A stretch of 64,000 nt of DNA. Source: Deltaproteobacteria bacterium (GTDB lineage: Bacteria; Bdellovibrionota; Bdellovibrionia; Bdellovibrionales; Bdellovibrionaceae). This document shows, in pieces, positions 1 through 8,091 of the stretch (positions are counted from its first letter, which is position 1; each line of letters begins with the position of its first letter). The stretch covers positions 1 to 64,000 of the forward strand of contig JAFLCC010000004.1 of the NCBI GenBank assembly GCA_017302835.1. Reading direction: 5' to 3'. Both the position numbers and the translations under genes were made by a program. Below the pieces are notes generated by a model. The model was not told the DNA's origin. It searched no databases and saw nothing but the letters and a program-made list of their open reading frames with translations.

Positions 1-2
1 TT

Positions 3-287
3 AACGATATTGATCATACAAAAACAAAAGCAGCCCACCCACAAACAAATGGAATATGTGAGAGATTTCATAAAACAATTTTAAATGAATTTTATCAAAT
101 AGCTTTTAGAAAAAAAATATTCAATACAATTGAAGAATTACAGGAAGATCTAGATCAGTGGCTCAGAGAATACAATGAAAGGAGGACTCATCAGGGAAAA
201 AATTGCAATGGCAAAACGCCAATGGAAACTTTTCTTGACGGATTAAGAATAGCAAGAGAAAAAACCATCAATCAAAACTTAAACTGA
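3..287 (+). CDS. IS481-like transposase, C-terminal part (5' end outside window)
   Basis: The open frame from the window edge to a TGA at 285-287 encodes the end of a DDE integrase-type transposase. Visible are HPQTNGICERFHKTIL, which carries the third catalytic acidic residue (the E of ICERFH), and the downstream block YNERRTHQGKNCNGKTPMETF typical of IS481/IS3-type integrase cores. The enzyme would cut and join the ends of its own insertion sequence. Only the last 94 residues are in the window, so completeness cannot be judged. The element's right end follows at about 335-367. The reading frame shows no stop or frameshift in the visible part. Family assignment is from motif recognition; IS3 rather than IS481 remains possible. 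Confidence 0.8.
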   Translation, partial: NDIDHTKTKAAHPQTNGICERFHKTILNEFYQIAFRKKIFNTIEELQEDLDQWLREYNERRTHQGKNCNGKTPMETFLDGLRIAREKTINQNLN

Positions 288-334
288 CAGTACAGATTTT
301 TTTAAAAAAGTTAAAAATAAATTGATGAACAAAA

Positions 335-367
335 GGGCAACTGTCAGATTAAATCCCAACTTCTACA
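335..367 (+). repeat. Probable right terminal repeat of the IS element
   Basis: After the transposase stop the sequence GGGCAACTGTCAGATT and the following AAATCCCAACTTCTACA look like the end of IS481-type elements. ACTGTCAG (340-347) is also the inverted complement of CTGACAGT (284-291) just after the stop codon. The left end and any target duplication are outside the window, so the exact boundary is not proven. Confidence 0.5.
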
Positions 368-690
368 AGCCATTTGGAGTCGATTACAATCGGCATATTT
401 TATGATCCCATTTAAAATAAATGGATATCATGAATTATTAAAAATAATTTTAATCCTCCAGAAGACCTATAAGAGTAATTTATACAACAAAATTTAGTGT
501 CATAATAAATGACGTCAGGTGTGACTTTTTGCCTGAATAAACTGGTCCACAAAAAACTAAAAAAAGTGATTTTAAAATCTAAAAACCAAGTCAAAATTTT
601 AAGTATTTTCATAGTTTTAACTCTGACCGGGAACTGCTGTAAAGAATCTATTGATAACTAATTGGTTACAATCTTGCTTAAAGTACTAAT
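368..690. other. Non-coding stretch between IS end and first full gene
   Basis: About 320 AT-rich bases. A short open frame on the minus strand (412-612) has no ribosome binding site and no recognisable protein features, so I do not call it. No tRNA, terminator or strong promoter is evident by eye. It may contain the promoter of the gene starting at 691. Confidence 0.5.
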
Positions 691-2430
691 ATGATATCAA
701 TTCAATTTAAACATTCTTTATATTTAATATTATCTAGCTTCATATGCAGCTGTATGCCAATTTTTGCTCTGGCTAATAATGTTTCATGTAACCAGCATTA
801 TTTTCCAAACGACTCTGTTATTTATACGACAGTCAAAGATCAAGTGTTGAGTTCAAGTATATTTAAAATTGGTGATAAAACCTTTAATGGATATCAAACG
901 GCAAATTCTTCATCCTTAGTTGATAACCTAAAAAAGAGAGCTTTTGAATATCAGCTTTATACAGTCATTTTCAAATCCTTGAATTTGGATTTTTCTCAAG
1001 AATGTAGAATTTTAACAAATAAGGATAGGACCCATCAAAGACTTTACATTAAAGAAAATGAATCATCAAAGAAGTATAGCCCTGATGATGATGAAGTTGA
1101 AAGCGATTCAGCATTGAGAAAAGCGTTAATTGCTGCAAAAGTTATTAAATTATTTTTAAATGATACATATAATAGTGATTTGAGTGTCTCAAAAGAAGAT
1201 AAAAAATATACTGTAGTTTCATATTCAATAAATATAGAAGATAAAACTTTCAATCAGGAATTTAACTTAAATCAATTTTTGGGAAAGCTAGATCCATACG
1301 AACTAGGTATTGATAGCTTACTTCATGCTCGAAAAGTTTTAGCTGAGTTACCATTTGCCCAAATTAAAAATTTAATACATGTTTTGGGTTTACCCAATTC
1401 CATATTAGCAGGATTGAAAAAAAGACAAATTTCATTAATAAATGCATTGGACGCTGAAATCGAAATTTTATTTGGTGACAGTAGTGCTAATCTGAAGAAA
1501 ATAAAATATTCTAACCGTCAATTGCAAAACAAAAAAAATGCCAGAATAATTCTCCGGCTTCGTAAATCTTTAAAAGAACGTCTTGAAAAAGATTTTAAAA
1601 CGCATACAGACTTTGAAAGTTTTGATGAATATAAAAAGTATGTCATGCAATTTCCAGAGTATAGAGAAATAATTGAAAATTTTCAAAAAAATGCCCTACT
1701 TAAGCTTTCAAGGCATAATATCCGCAGAACTTCAATTTTAAAAAATGGATTTAAAAATATTTTTGAAACAGGAACTAGTTCTATTCTTGATTCGAATCAA
1801 TATAAAGATATCAGAGTTGCATTTGAAGCTGGAAGTTTAGGATTTAGTCAATCAACATATGAATCATTAATTTCTCCGGAAATACGTCCTAAGTCTGCTT
1901 ATGTAAAAAATCGTAATACTTTAATTTTTTTTGAAACACGGTATGGAAATGATCACTACTTATTTGATATTAATGAACTTTTAACTAAGTCTGAAAACAC
2001 TTTGGTTACATTTACTTTAGGAGACTCCTTAGATCATAGCCATATATGGTATAGCCGGCCCTTACTTGCAGAAGATTTTCCATATTTAGCGGCTCCATTT
2101 ATTCATGATTATCAGAAAAAACTAAATTCCAGTGAATTTGCTGTTATAGATTATAGAATGAAAATTCCAGGAAGCCAGCTGCCTGCCGTTTTACCCGAGT
2201 TTTTAGGTAATTTGGATAAAAGATTACGTGTGCAAATTAGAAATGATTATGGCGGCCTAGAACCAACGGGTCCTAGTGTTGATTATATTGAATCACAAGT
2301 GTTTGGGCACTTAGGTATCGATTCTGCAAAAAAAATCGCTATTCCCGAGAACGAAGCTCCCACACAACAATTAAATGAATTATATAGTCATCTTGGGATT
2401 GAAATTATAAAATACAAAAAAGGTGAATAA
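691..2430 (+). CDS. Large secreted protein, C-terminus possibly ADP-ribosyltransferase/DUF3626-like
   Basis: 579 residues with an N-terminal signal peptide (hydrophobic segment ending near ALANN). The middle is charged and helical (KKNARIILRLRKSLKERLEK). The C-terminal 230 residues carry an ordered set of motifs: FETGTSS near residue 361, RPKSAYV near 394, YGNDHYLF, TFTLGDSLDHS and YIESQVFG at 532-539. This order resembles, from memory, bacterial DUF3626 / ART-fold toxin-like domains in which a late Y-x-E-x-Q motif is conserved. That match is unverified. No immunity-type small gene follows except a 26-residue frame on the opposite strand. The neighbourhood is decayed (IS end, pseudogenes), so acquisition by transfer is plausible. 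The function is otherwise unknown. Confidence 0.75.
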   Translation: MISIQFKHSLYLILSSFICSCMPIFALANNVSCNQHYFPNDSVIYTTVKDQVLSSSIFKIGDKTFNGYQTANSSSLVDNLKKRAFEYQLYTVIFKSLNLDFSQECRILTNKDRTHQRLYIKENESSKKYSPDDDEVESDSALRKALIAAKVIKLFLNDTYNSDLSVSKEDKKYTVVSYSINIEDKTFNQEFNLNQFLGKLDPYELGIDSLLHARKVLAELPFAQIKNLIHVLGLPNSILAGLKKRQISLINALDAEIEILFGDSSANLKKIKYSNRQLQNKKNARIILRLRKSLKERLEKDFKTHTDFESFDEYKKYVMQFPEYREIIENFQKNALLKLSRHNIRRTSILKNGFKNIFETGTSSILDSNQYKDIRVAFEAGSLGFSQSTYESLISPEIRPKSAYVKNRNTLIFFETRYGNDHYLFDINELLTKSENTLVTFTLGDSLDHSHIWYSRPLLAEDFPYLAAPFIHDYQKKLNSSEFAVIDYRMKIPGSQLPAVLPEFLGNLDKRLRVQIRNDYGGLEPTGPSVDYIESQVFGHLGIDSAKKIAIPENEAPTQQLNELYSHLGIEIIKYKKGE

Positions 2431-2456
2431 AAACTAAACTCATGTTCTTTATAAAT

Positions 2457-2537
2457 TTAATCTTCACATCGCGAATACATTTTATCGGCCTCATCAGGAA
2501 AAGTGCTGATCTTTTTCTTTAATACTTCTAAATCCAT
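2457..2537 (-). CDS. Candidate 26-residue small protein
   Basis: On the minus strand a perfect Shine-Dalgarno AAGGAGGT (2543-2550) sits 5 bases before an ATG at 2537. The frame encodes MDLEVLKKKISTFPDEADKM followed by six more residues and a TAA. The peptide is charged, has no signal or membrane segment, and resembles no family I know. The strength and spacing of the binding site are the main evidence. It could also be the surviving start of a longer gene cut off by rearrangement in this decayed region. Convergent with the gene ending at 2430. Confidence 0.4.
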   Translation of the reverse strand: MDLEVLKKKISTFPDEADKMYSRCED

Positions 2538-2908
2538 AATATACCTCCTTGTATTGTTGTGAAATCAATTTACTAGATTTAGATTACTTTTAAAATGTGA
2601 GAAGGTTTGTTGATGTACCCGCCTTTTATTTAAAAAAACGCATTATGTTTTTGAAATTTCTGTTAAAAAATTTCGTGGTCCAACTTTGGCACCGTAACCA
2701 CTAGACATTTTTTACGACGACAACAAAATGATATTAGATAGAACAGGGCTTATGCAAAAAAATTGTAACTTCTTTTATCCAAATGCCTGCCCTGGACGTT
2801 ATAGAAGGAGGTGCAAAAATGAGTTCGTCAGGTATCCCGCTAAATCCTTTGCCGTGATCCACGGCAAAATAGATCAGTCATTTAAACTTTCACAATCTAG
2901 CTTGAAGC
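2538..2908. other. Gap with no convincing gene; one 12-codon frame with strong RBS
   Basis: A stretch reading GAAGGAGGTGCAAAAATG near 2803-2820 gives a strong ribosome binding site, but the frame behind it ends after 12 codons (MSSSGIPLNPLP), so it is probably the scar of a degraded gene. Another frame beginning at 2728 has no binding site and no family features. I see no RNA gene. Confidence 0.4.
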
Positions 2909-3328
2909 TTGCGGACTTTTTTTGATGGCTTCTGCTTATTGGAGAGGGATAAGACAGATGATCTTCAATTTGAATTTATGGGCTTTAACTCAGATGACGA
3001 AATGAGAAACTTTGCTTCAAGGTTCGCAGAAGCACTTCATCACGAAGCGACTAGCGAATTTAAAGTGAGGCTCGTGATTGAAAAACGTAAGAACGCCGTT
3101 TGTGCTTCCTGCCGAATTGCTTCTTAAAGAAGGGAGGGTTTTATAAATTTAGATGGCGCAAGAATTTATAATGAGGGAGTCAGGTTTGGCCACGACAATG
3201 AAGAAAAAATTCGGCACATCGTAAGCGACGTGAACTCCGTCTTTCCAATTTCAGAAGTTAGCATGAGATTCGTTAAGACCGGTCATGATTACGAGGGCTT
3301 ACTTTGGGGCAAGGGAAATGCAGGTTAA
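2909..3328 (+). pseudogene. Degraded gene interrupted by in-frame stops
   Basis: One reading frame stays protein-like across a TAA at 3125-3127 until a second TAA at 3326-3328. The first part reads LQFEFMGFNSDDEMRNFASR and continues to IEKRKNAVCASCRIAS; after the stop it continues NEEKIRHIVSDVNSVFPISE and ends HDYEGLLWGKGNAG. No proper start codon with a ribosome binding site exists for either half. The order of short beta-strand-like and amphipathic helix segments is faintly reminiscent of small ribosome-associated (HPF/RaiA-like) proteins, but this is a weak impression only. I read it as a decaying single gene. Confidence 0.4.
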
Positions 3329-3501
3329 GTTTCAGGCGGAATTTATGGAACTGAAATCAAAAAAGACTTTGGATAGTACAAAGAAGATTTCACATCCACG
3401 TGTGAAACTAGGACAGCGAAATTTCAGAATATCAGCTGTCGACACAGGGATGACTTAATTAAATTATTACCCGCATTAGCGGTACTGGAGAGGAGGACAA
3501 A

Positions 3502-3948
3502 ATGTTTACTGAATCAATTCAACAAATACAACAAACATATTTTAAAGCCGATACGACTCACTTCAATCATAACAGCGAAACGATTCATGATATTTTTCAG
3601 CGCTGCCTGAACAATAGTCATCACTCTAGTTCTCCCAAGATTGAAGTAACGTGTTTTCTCGTTCCGTTTGGTGGAGTTTTCGCCGGTCGATCATACAAAT
3701 TTAAGCTCGAATCTAACTCAAAGGAATACACACTGGACCTGAATAAAACCCATGAAGGTGTTGCAAAAAAAATTGAATGGGAAGAAGTCACCGTCAAAGG
3801 TTGGCTGGCTTTGGTTAAAGAGCTTTCTCGGTCTGGAAAATTTCATTTGATTGCAACGGCAAAGGGATCTTCGCTTGCAAGATTCGGTGATGCAGGAATT
3901 ACGGAGGATGAAAATCTTTGGATAAGACCACTCAATGTGCTTCTTTAA
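3502..3948 (+). CDS. Hypothetical 148-residue protein
   Basis: A strong ribosome binding site (GAGAGGAGGACAAA) precedes the ATG. The protein has no signal peptide or membrane segment and begins with a helical stretch rich in His/Asn (TTHFNHNSETIHDIFQRCLN), followed by a mixed alpha/beta region with KIEVTCFLVPFGGVFAGRSY. No family is recognised. Its stop codon lies directly against a short-chain dehydrogenase fragment in the same frame (from 3949), so the gene's end may itself be a deletion junction and the protein may have lost its original C-terminus. Confidence 0.55.
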   Translation: MFTESIQQIQQTYFKADTTHFNHNSETIHDIFQRCLNNSHHSSSPKIEVTCFLVPFGGVFAGRSYKFKLESNSKEYTLDLNKTHEGVAKKIEWEEVTVKGWLALVKELSRSGKFHLIATAKGSSLARFGDAGITEDENLWIRPLNVLL

Positions 3949-4460
3949 ACAGAGCGGGATGCCGTTATAGAAGAAGCCAATGAAGAATTGGGCGGAATTG
4001 ATGTTCTTATAAACAATGCTGGCTATTGTCTGCGTGGAGTTGTTGAGCAAGTCAACGAAACTGAAAGACTCAAGCAGATAGGAGAATCTCTCCATCGACG
4101 CCAGAAAAAATTGCTAGAAAAATCATTAGGGTCATTAACAGTAAAAACCCACCGTTGCAGGTTACTGTGACTGTGGATTCCTACTTCTTTGGTCTAATCA
4201 GAAAGCTGTTATCTAGAAAGCTCTATCACGAAATTATGTATTGCTCATTACCCAAGGTTTTTCGTTGGGGTGAAGATGAGCACTACTTTATGGATACGGA
4301 ATATGAGCGACGTGAACCTGAAAAAGAGCTAACTGAGCAGAAGTTTCCCTTGCCAGATCCGAACTCAATTAGGAGGCCGTCTAAATCGGAGAGGTCAGGT
4401 AAGAACGATTTAACTATTTTGAATGGTATGGGGTCGTTTCACAGCAATAAAGGCGCCTAG
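3949..4460 (+). pseudogene. Short-chain dehydrogenase/reductase pseudogene
   Basis: Immediately after the preceding stop, in frame, the sequence reads TERDAVIEEANEELGGIDVL then INNAGYCLRGVVEQVNETE, the NNAG region of an SDR Rossmann-fold enzyme. The Rossmann glycine motif and first 60-70 residues are missing, as is the YxxxK catalytic segment. At about 4092-4103 the frame shifts and continues with the C-terminal SDR segment PEKIARKIIRVINSKNPPLQ and then RKLLSRKLYHEIMYCSLPKV, running open to the TAG at 4460. The gene has therefore suffered a 5' deletion, an internal deletion and a frame change. It cannot make an active reductase. Confidence 0.7.
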
Positions 4461-4800
4461 CAAACTTTAGCCATAAAATGCTACTTTATCTGGAGAACTA
4501 GAATATCTCCTGTGCGGGTAAAAATCTCAGAAAGACCTACCGAATGGATCCTGTTTTTTAACCTCACTGTATGATGTGGCTAGATTCAGTGCGAACATTT
4601 ACAGTTGTTAAACTCATAGGATTTGTAAAATTCTTTGACATTTCAAAAATAGATTCATAAAAACAAGACTTTATCTAAATTTTCTGATTTAATTTTGCCT
4701 TAACAAATAGTTTATTTTTCTTGGTTGCCTCTAGCTTGGAGTTGGCTCAGTGTTTTTATTGGCTTAGCTTTTGTATCGTGTATCGATTACAGGGGGTTTC
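4461..4800. other. Intergenic, AT-rich, no gene seen
   Basis: 340 bases without a convincing coding frame. It presumably carries the promoter for the small secreted-protein pair starting at 4801. I see no terminator or structured RNA by eye. Confidence 0.4.
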
Positions 4801-5214
4801 ATGAACTACAATCTTATTCGATCTTTTTTAATCCTATTTGCCACGGCAAATCTATTTCATCAAGCGAAGGCGGCTGGTACCATCTTTGATGCATCAAGTG
4901 TCGACTATGGAGCAAAAAAAAATTTGTATTTCCTATCTGGACGCCTACAATTTCTTAAACATAGTAAAACTCTCGTCACGATAGAATCAAAAAATCAGGA
5001 GGAGCTCACATGGCAAAAAAAGTCTCTCGCCAATTGCACTCAGTTGGCAATCACTATAGCCCAATTAAACAGGAAAAGTAGTCCCAAAGAGCCCTACGAA
5101 GCGGGAATTTCTGCTAGCGTGATCACTAAAAAAACCGGATTCGGTTATTTCAATTGCACCGTGGTTAAATCCCTCAAACCAGTCGGGAAAATAGTTGGAA
5201 AAGGAAAGAGCTAA
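4801..5214 (+). CDS. Small secreted protein of unknown function
   Basis: I place the start at the ATG at 4801 because a purine-rich binding site (CAGGGGG) precedes it and the translation then begins with a clean signal peptide (MNYNLIRSFLILFATANLFH, cleavage near QAKA-AG). An upstream TTG at 4771 would put ten extra residues before the signal. The mature part is about 115 residues with two cysteines (ANCTQL and YFNCTVV) that could form a disulfide. Unknown family. The next gene starts 6 bases after its stop, so the two are probably co-transcribed. Confidence 0.6.
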   Translation: MNYNLIRSFLILFATANLFHQAKAAGTIFDASSVDYGAKKNLYFLSGRLQFLKHSKTLVTIESKNQEELTWQKKSLANCTQLAITIAQLNRKSSPKEPYEAGISASVITKKTGFGYFNCTVVKSLKPVGKIVGKGKS

Positions 5215-5220
5215 GATTTT

Positions 5221-5748
5221 ATGAGAATACTTTTTATACTTTTTTCTATTTCGACTCTATTAATTGTCTCCCTAACGGGTAAAAAAGAAAAAAATAGAAA
5301 TAATAAAGAGGTAATCCAAACTAAAATAAAACAATCTACCATGCCTTTTCAAGAAAAAGGCATGGGGATTGCCAGCGACCTCCATATAAAAGATTCCCAT
5401 ACAAGTGAAGCTCATCAAAAAGGTAAAGGTTATCTAAAAACTATACCTCCTAAGACTTTACCCTTGTCTGCTGCTCAAACGCCTTCGACAAATACTGTTA
5501 CAACCTCTACGACTGAAGGAAATAATCACCTTGATTACGAGTATTCAGAACTAATTGGAAATAGGCTTGATGAAATCATTAAAAGACAAAACTCTGATGA
5601 TGATCCAGAGTCTATACAAAATCAACTTGATTTCCTCGTTTATCAATGTTCTTCCTATGAAGAGCGGTTAGGATATCAGGAAAAAATAGATAAAATTTCT
5701 GAAGATATTGAATATTTAGATTCAAAGGATTCATTTACCTATGAATAA
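5221..5748 (+). CDS. Small exported or membrane-anchored hypothetical protein
   Basis: Begins 6 bases after the preceding gene. The first 19 residues (MRILFILFSISTLLIVSLT) are a signal or anchor segment, followed by a Lys/Asn-rich and then Thr/Ser/Pro-rich low-complexity linker and an acidic C-terminal segment (DYEYSELIGNRLDEIIKRQN, then several Asp/Glu-rich stretches). No catalytic motif or family is recognisable. Probably an envelope protein expressed with its upstream neighbour. Confidence 0.5.
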   Translation: MRILFILFSISTLLIVSLTGKKEKNRNNKEVIQTKIKQSTMPFQEKGMGIASDLHIKDSHTSEAHQKGKGYLKTIPPKTLPLSAAQTPSTNTVTTSTTEGNNHLDYEYSELIGNRLDEIIKRQNSDDDPESIQNQLDFLVYQCSSYEERLGYQEKIDKISEDIEYLDSKDSFTYE

Positions 5749-6344
5749 TTTTTAGGTAAAAAATTATTTAAGGGCTAGTGAGGATAAAAGCTATTTCGGC
5801 TTACCTTCCTAAGTATTCCCCGGCGGGTCCTTGCTCCTGAATTAACAAGCAATTAAAATAATGGAACTTCGTAGCTGGTTTGATGAGATATCAAATCAAC
5901 ATGTAGACGATTCAAATAACGCAGAGCAAACGTCAAGACTGTTGCTGTTAGATTTGAATTTTTTTCCAATTCAGAAAAACTCATAATAGTTTTTCCGATG
6001 AATGAAGGTTGAAAATATAAACAAATGTCTCAAAAATAGAAATCAATCACAACTCAAGCCAAAATTCTTAAAAAAAATCGACATAGTAGTGTTAACTAAT
6101 TTAAATATAAAACTTACTTTATCATTTTAATACTCATATAACATATTAATTATATTAGGTATTAGTAGGTTATATAAATATCTTTGTTCACAAATGTTAA
6201 TTTTATATTAAATTTTTGAAGTATTTGGCATTCTGTACTTGGATCTAAATTAGAGGAACAAGAGGATGTGTTCAAAGTTTAGAACAGGGACTTCTCGAGA
6301 GTTAGAAATTAAACTTTAAAAATGCGAAAGCAAAGGAAAATTTT
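5749..6344. other. 600-base AT-rich intergenic region
   Basis: No convincing coding frame on either strand. The last 100 bases before the lipoprotein gene at 6345 contain an 8-bp palindrome TCTCGAGA near 6294-6301, which could be an operator, and an AAAGGAAAA binding site ahead of the ATG. The rest is very AT-rich with no structure that I can assign. Confidence 0.4.
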
Positions 6345-7211
6345 ATGAATAACAAAAATATATTATTAAAAAAATTAACATTAACTACGGCAGGCATTGC
6401 ACTCACTTTAAGTCAAATTGGCTGTAACAAAAAAGCAGAAACAGCAGCGGCTTCGGTTTCAACTTCCTTTAACATGACGGCTTCTAATAAAGCGGCAACG
6501 GTTGCCATGAAGCCTTCACTACTTAATTTGTTAGTTCCAAAAGCTTTGGCTTTAGTTCCAGCAAATATAACTGATTCATCAGGACTAAGTATGGCTCTAA
6601 CTAAATCATGGGTTGTTATTAAAGAAGTTGAGTTTAAAACTTCCGAAACTACTTCTTCTGAAGAGTCATCAAGTTCAGAAGTTTCATTCAAAGGGCCATA
6701 CTATGTTGATCTATTATCAAACGCTCCTCCAGCGTTAGATGTTAAAACAATACCAGCAACGCCTTTTCAGAGAATAAAAATGAAACTAGAAAAAACTGGA
6801 ACGACCCTACCTAGTGGCGCGCCAAACGAATTAGCTTCAAATAGTATCTTTATCGCCGGGACAATTGGCTCCGGAGGATCTGCTGTTAGTTTTACTTTTG
6901 CTTCTGACGATGGTAGCGAATACCAAATCAGCGGCCCCAAAGCAGTGACTCCAAAAGAGGGAACGCAAATATTGGTTGAGATCAACTTTTCCAATATTTT
7001 TAAACAAATCAACATGTCCACAGTCACAAATGGAGAAGCTATTAGTTCCAGCAACAGACACGCAGGCACACATCTTTGTGATAACATAGACACAAGTGCA
7101 AATGATATTTATACTTGTATCAGAAAAGGATTAGAAAAGCATGCCGACGTAGGTGAAGACTCTGACAAAAGCGGAGACTTAGAATCTGATGAATCAGGAG
7201 TAAAACGGTAG
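6345..7211 (+). CDS. Lipoprotein with C-terminal EF-hand-like loop (paralogue 1)
   Basis: 288 residues. A lipoprotein signal ends in LSQIGC with the lipidated Cys at residue 27, so the protein is anchored to a membrane leaflet. After a Ser/Thr/Ala-rich linker comes a domain with KGPYYVDLLSNAP and later ISGPKAVTPKEGTQILVEIN; the layout resembles DUF4382-type lipoproteins, though this is not certain. The C-terminus holds DSDKSGDLESDE, which fits a calcium-binding EF-hand/dockerin loop (DxDxSGxLxxDE). The gene at 8081 is a clear paralogue with the same architecture. It precedes the TIGR02147 regulator by 7 bases, so the three genes probably form an operon. Confidence 0.75.
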   Translation: MNNKNILLKKLTLTTAGIALTLSQIGCNKKAETAAASVSTSFNMTASNKAATVAMKPSLLNLLVPKALALVPANITDSSGLSMALTKSWVVIKEVEFKTSETTSSEESSSSEVSFKGPYYVDLLSNAPPALDVKTIPATPFQRIKMKLEKTGTTLPSGAPNELASNSIFIAGTIGSGGSAVSFTFASDDGSEYQISGPKAVTPKEGTQILVEINFSNIFKQINMSTVTNGEAISSSNRHAGTHLCDNIDTSANDIYTCIRKGLEKHADVGEDSDKSGDLESDESGVKR

Positions 7212-7218
7212 TACGATA

Positions 7219-8091
7219 ATGGGTAAAAATCAATTAACACAACCTACGCTTAAATCCACTCCCAACGTCTTCGAATTCGAAGACGTTGGGTCTTTTCTAA
7301 AAGAATGGTTACTTCATATTAAAACACAATACAAACTAAGCCTTCGTGATATCACCAAAGAGTCAGAGCTGTCCGTTGGCTACCTTTCCATGGTGTTAAA
7401 TGGAAAGCGACGACTCAGTGAAAAAGCTCTACAAAAATTACTTATCCATCTTAAATTAAATCCTACAGAAAGAAAATTTTTAACACTACTTCATACCGTT
7501 GGCGAAACTGAATCCGCACTTCTTCGCGTAGAAGCCTTAAGTGAAATGGCAAAAATTGCTTCTTTTAAAAAATCAAATCAAAAAGAATTTGATACCCATA
7601 GGTATTTAACTAAATGGTTTTTTGTCGCCATCAGAGAAATGGTTTTGCTTCCTGATTTTTGCAATGATCCGATATGGATACAAGAACGACTACGCGGACG
7701 CATCAGCTTAAAAGAAGCTGCCGAGGCGATGGAATTTCTAGAGGAAAGAAAATTAATCGTTAAAGATCAGAATGGAAAATATGTATTACCGTCCGTCGAC
7801 TTAAGTTGTAAAGAAGGCGTTTACAAAATAAGCTTAGGCGAATTTCACAGGCAAGTTCTTGAAATGGCTCACCGATCAATACATGAAGTTCCAAGAGACA
7901 AAAGATATATCCTGGGACGAACTGTTGCTATATCTAAAAAAGAATTTTTAAAAGCTAAAGAAATTTTCGATGAAGCTTTAAAACAAATTGAACAATTAGG
8001 AAAAACTTCTGATAACAATCAAGAAGTCTATCATTTTGAATTAGTAACATTCCCAATGACTGAAAAAAAGGAAGATGACAATGAAAAATAA
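7219..8091 (+). CDS. TIGR02147-family transcriptional regulator
   Basis: 290 residues. The N-terminal part (about residues 15-80) is a helix-turn-helix of the Xre type (LSLRDITKESELSVGYLSMV, then LNGKRRLSEKALQKLL). The remainder follows the TIGR02147/DUF4423 pattern known from Fibrobacter and Bdellovibrio-like bacteria: WFFVAIREMVLLPDF, a DPIWIQERLRGRISLKEAAE stretch and LGRTVAISKKEFLKAKE. It probably binds DNA and controls the two flanking lipoprotein genes. A perfect 30-bp palindrome lies in its own coding sequence 42 bases after the ATG. Its ribosome binding site is weak (AGGAG about 18 bases upstream), suggesting translational coupling to the upstream lipoprotein. Its end overlaps the next gene by 11 bases. 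Confidence 0.8.
   Translation: MGKNQLTQPTLKSTPNVFEFEDVGSFLKEWLLHIKTQYKLSLRDITKESELSVGYLSMVLNGKRRLSEKALQKLLIHLKLNPTERKFLTLLHTVGETESALLRVEALSEMAKIASFKKSNQKEFDTHRYLTKWFFVAIREMVLLPDFCNDPIWIQERLRGRISLKEAAEAMEFLEERKLIVKDQNGKYVLPSVDLSCKEGVYKISLGEFHRQVLEMAHRSIHEVPRDKRYILGRTVAISKKEFLKAKEIFDEALKQIEQLGKTSDNNQEVYHFELVTFPMTEKKEDDNEK
7261..7290. promoter_or_regulatory. Perfect 30-bp palindrome inside regulator gene
   Basis: The half CCCAACGTCTTCGAA is followed directly by its exact reverse complement, giving an uninterrupted 15+15 palindrome with EcoRI-like GAATTC at the centre. It lies in codons 15-24 of the TIGR02147 regulator gene. A dimeric regulator could bind it as an autoregulatory operator, or the mRNA could fold into a long hairpin just after the start codon. 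No T-run follows, so it is not an intrinsic terminator. Confidence 0.6.

Noticed and set aside
412-612. 66-codon open frame on the minus strand
   Set aside because: No ribosome binding site, no domain; AT-rich chance frame behind the IS end.
7261-7290. Palindrome as an intrinsic terminator
   Set aside because: It is inside a coding frame and no T-run follows.
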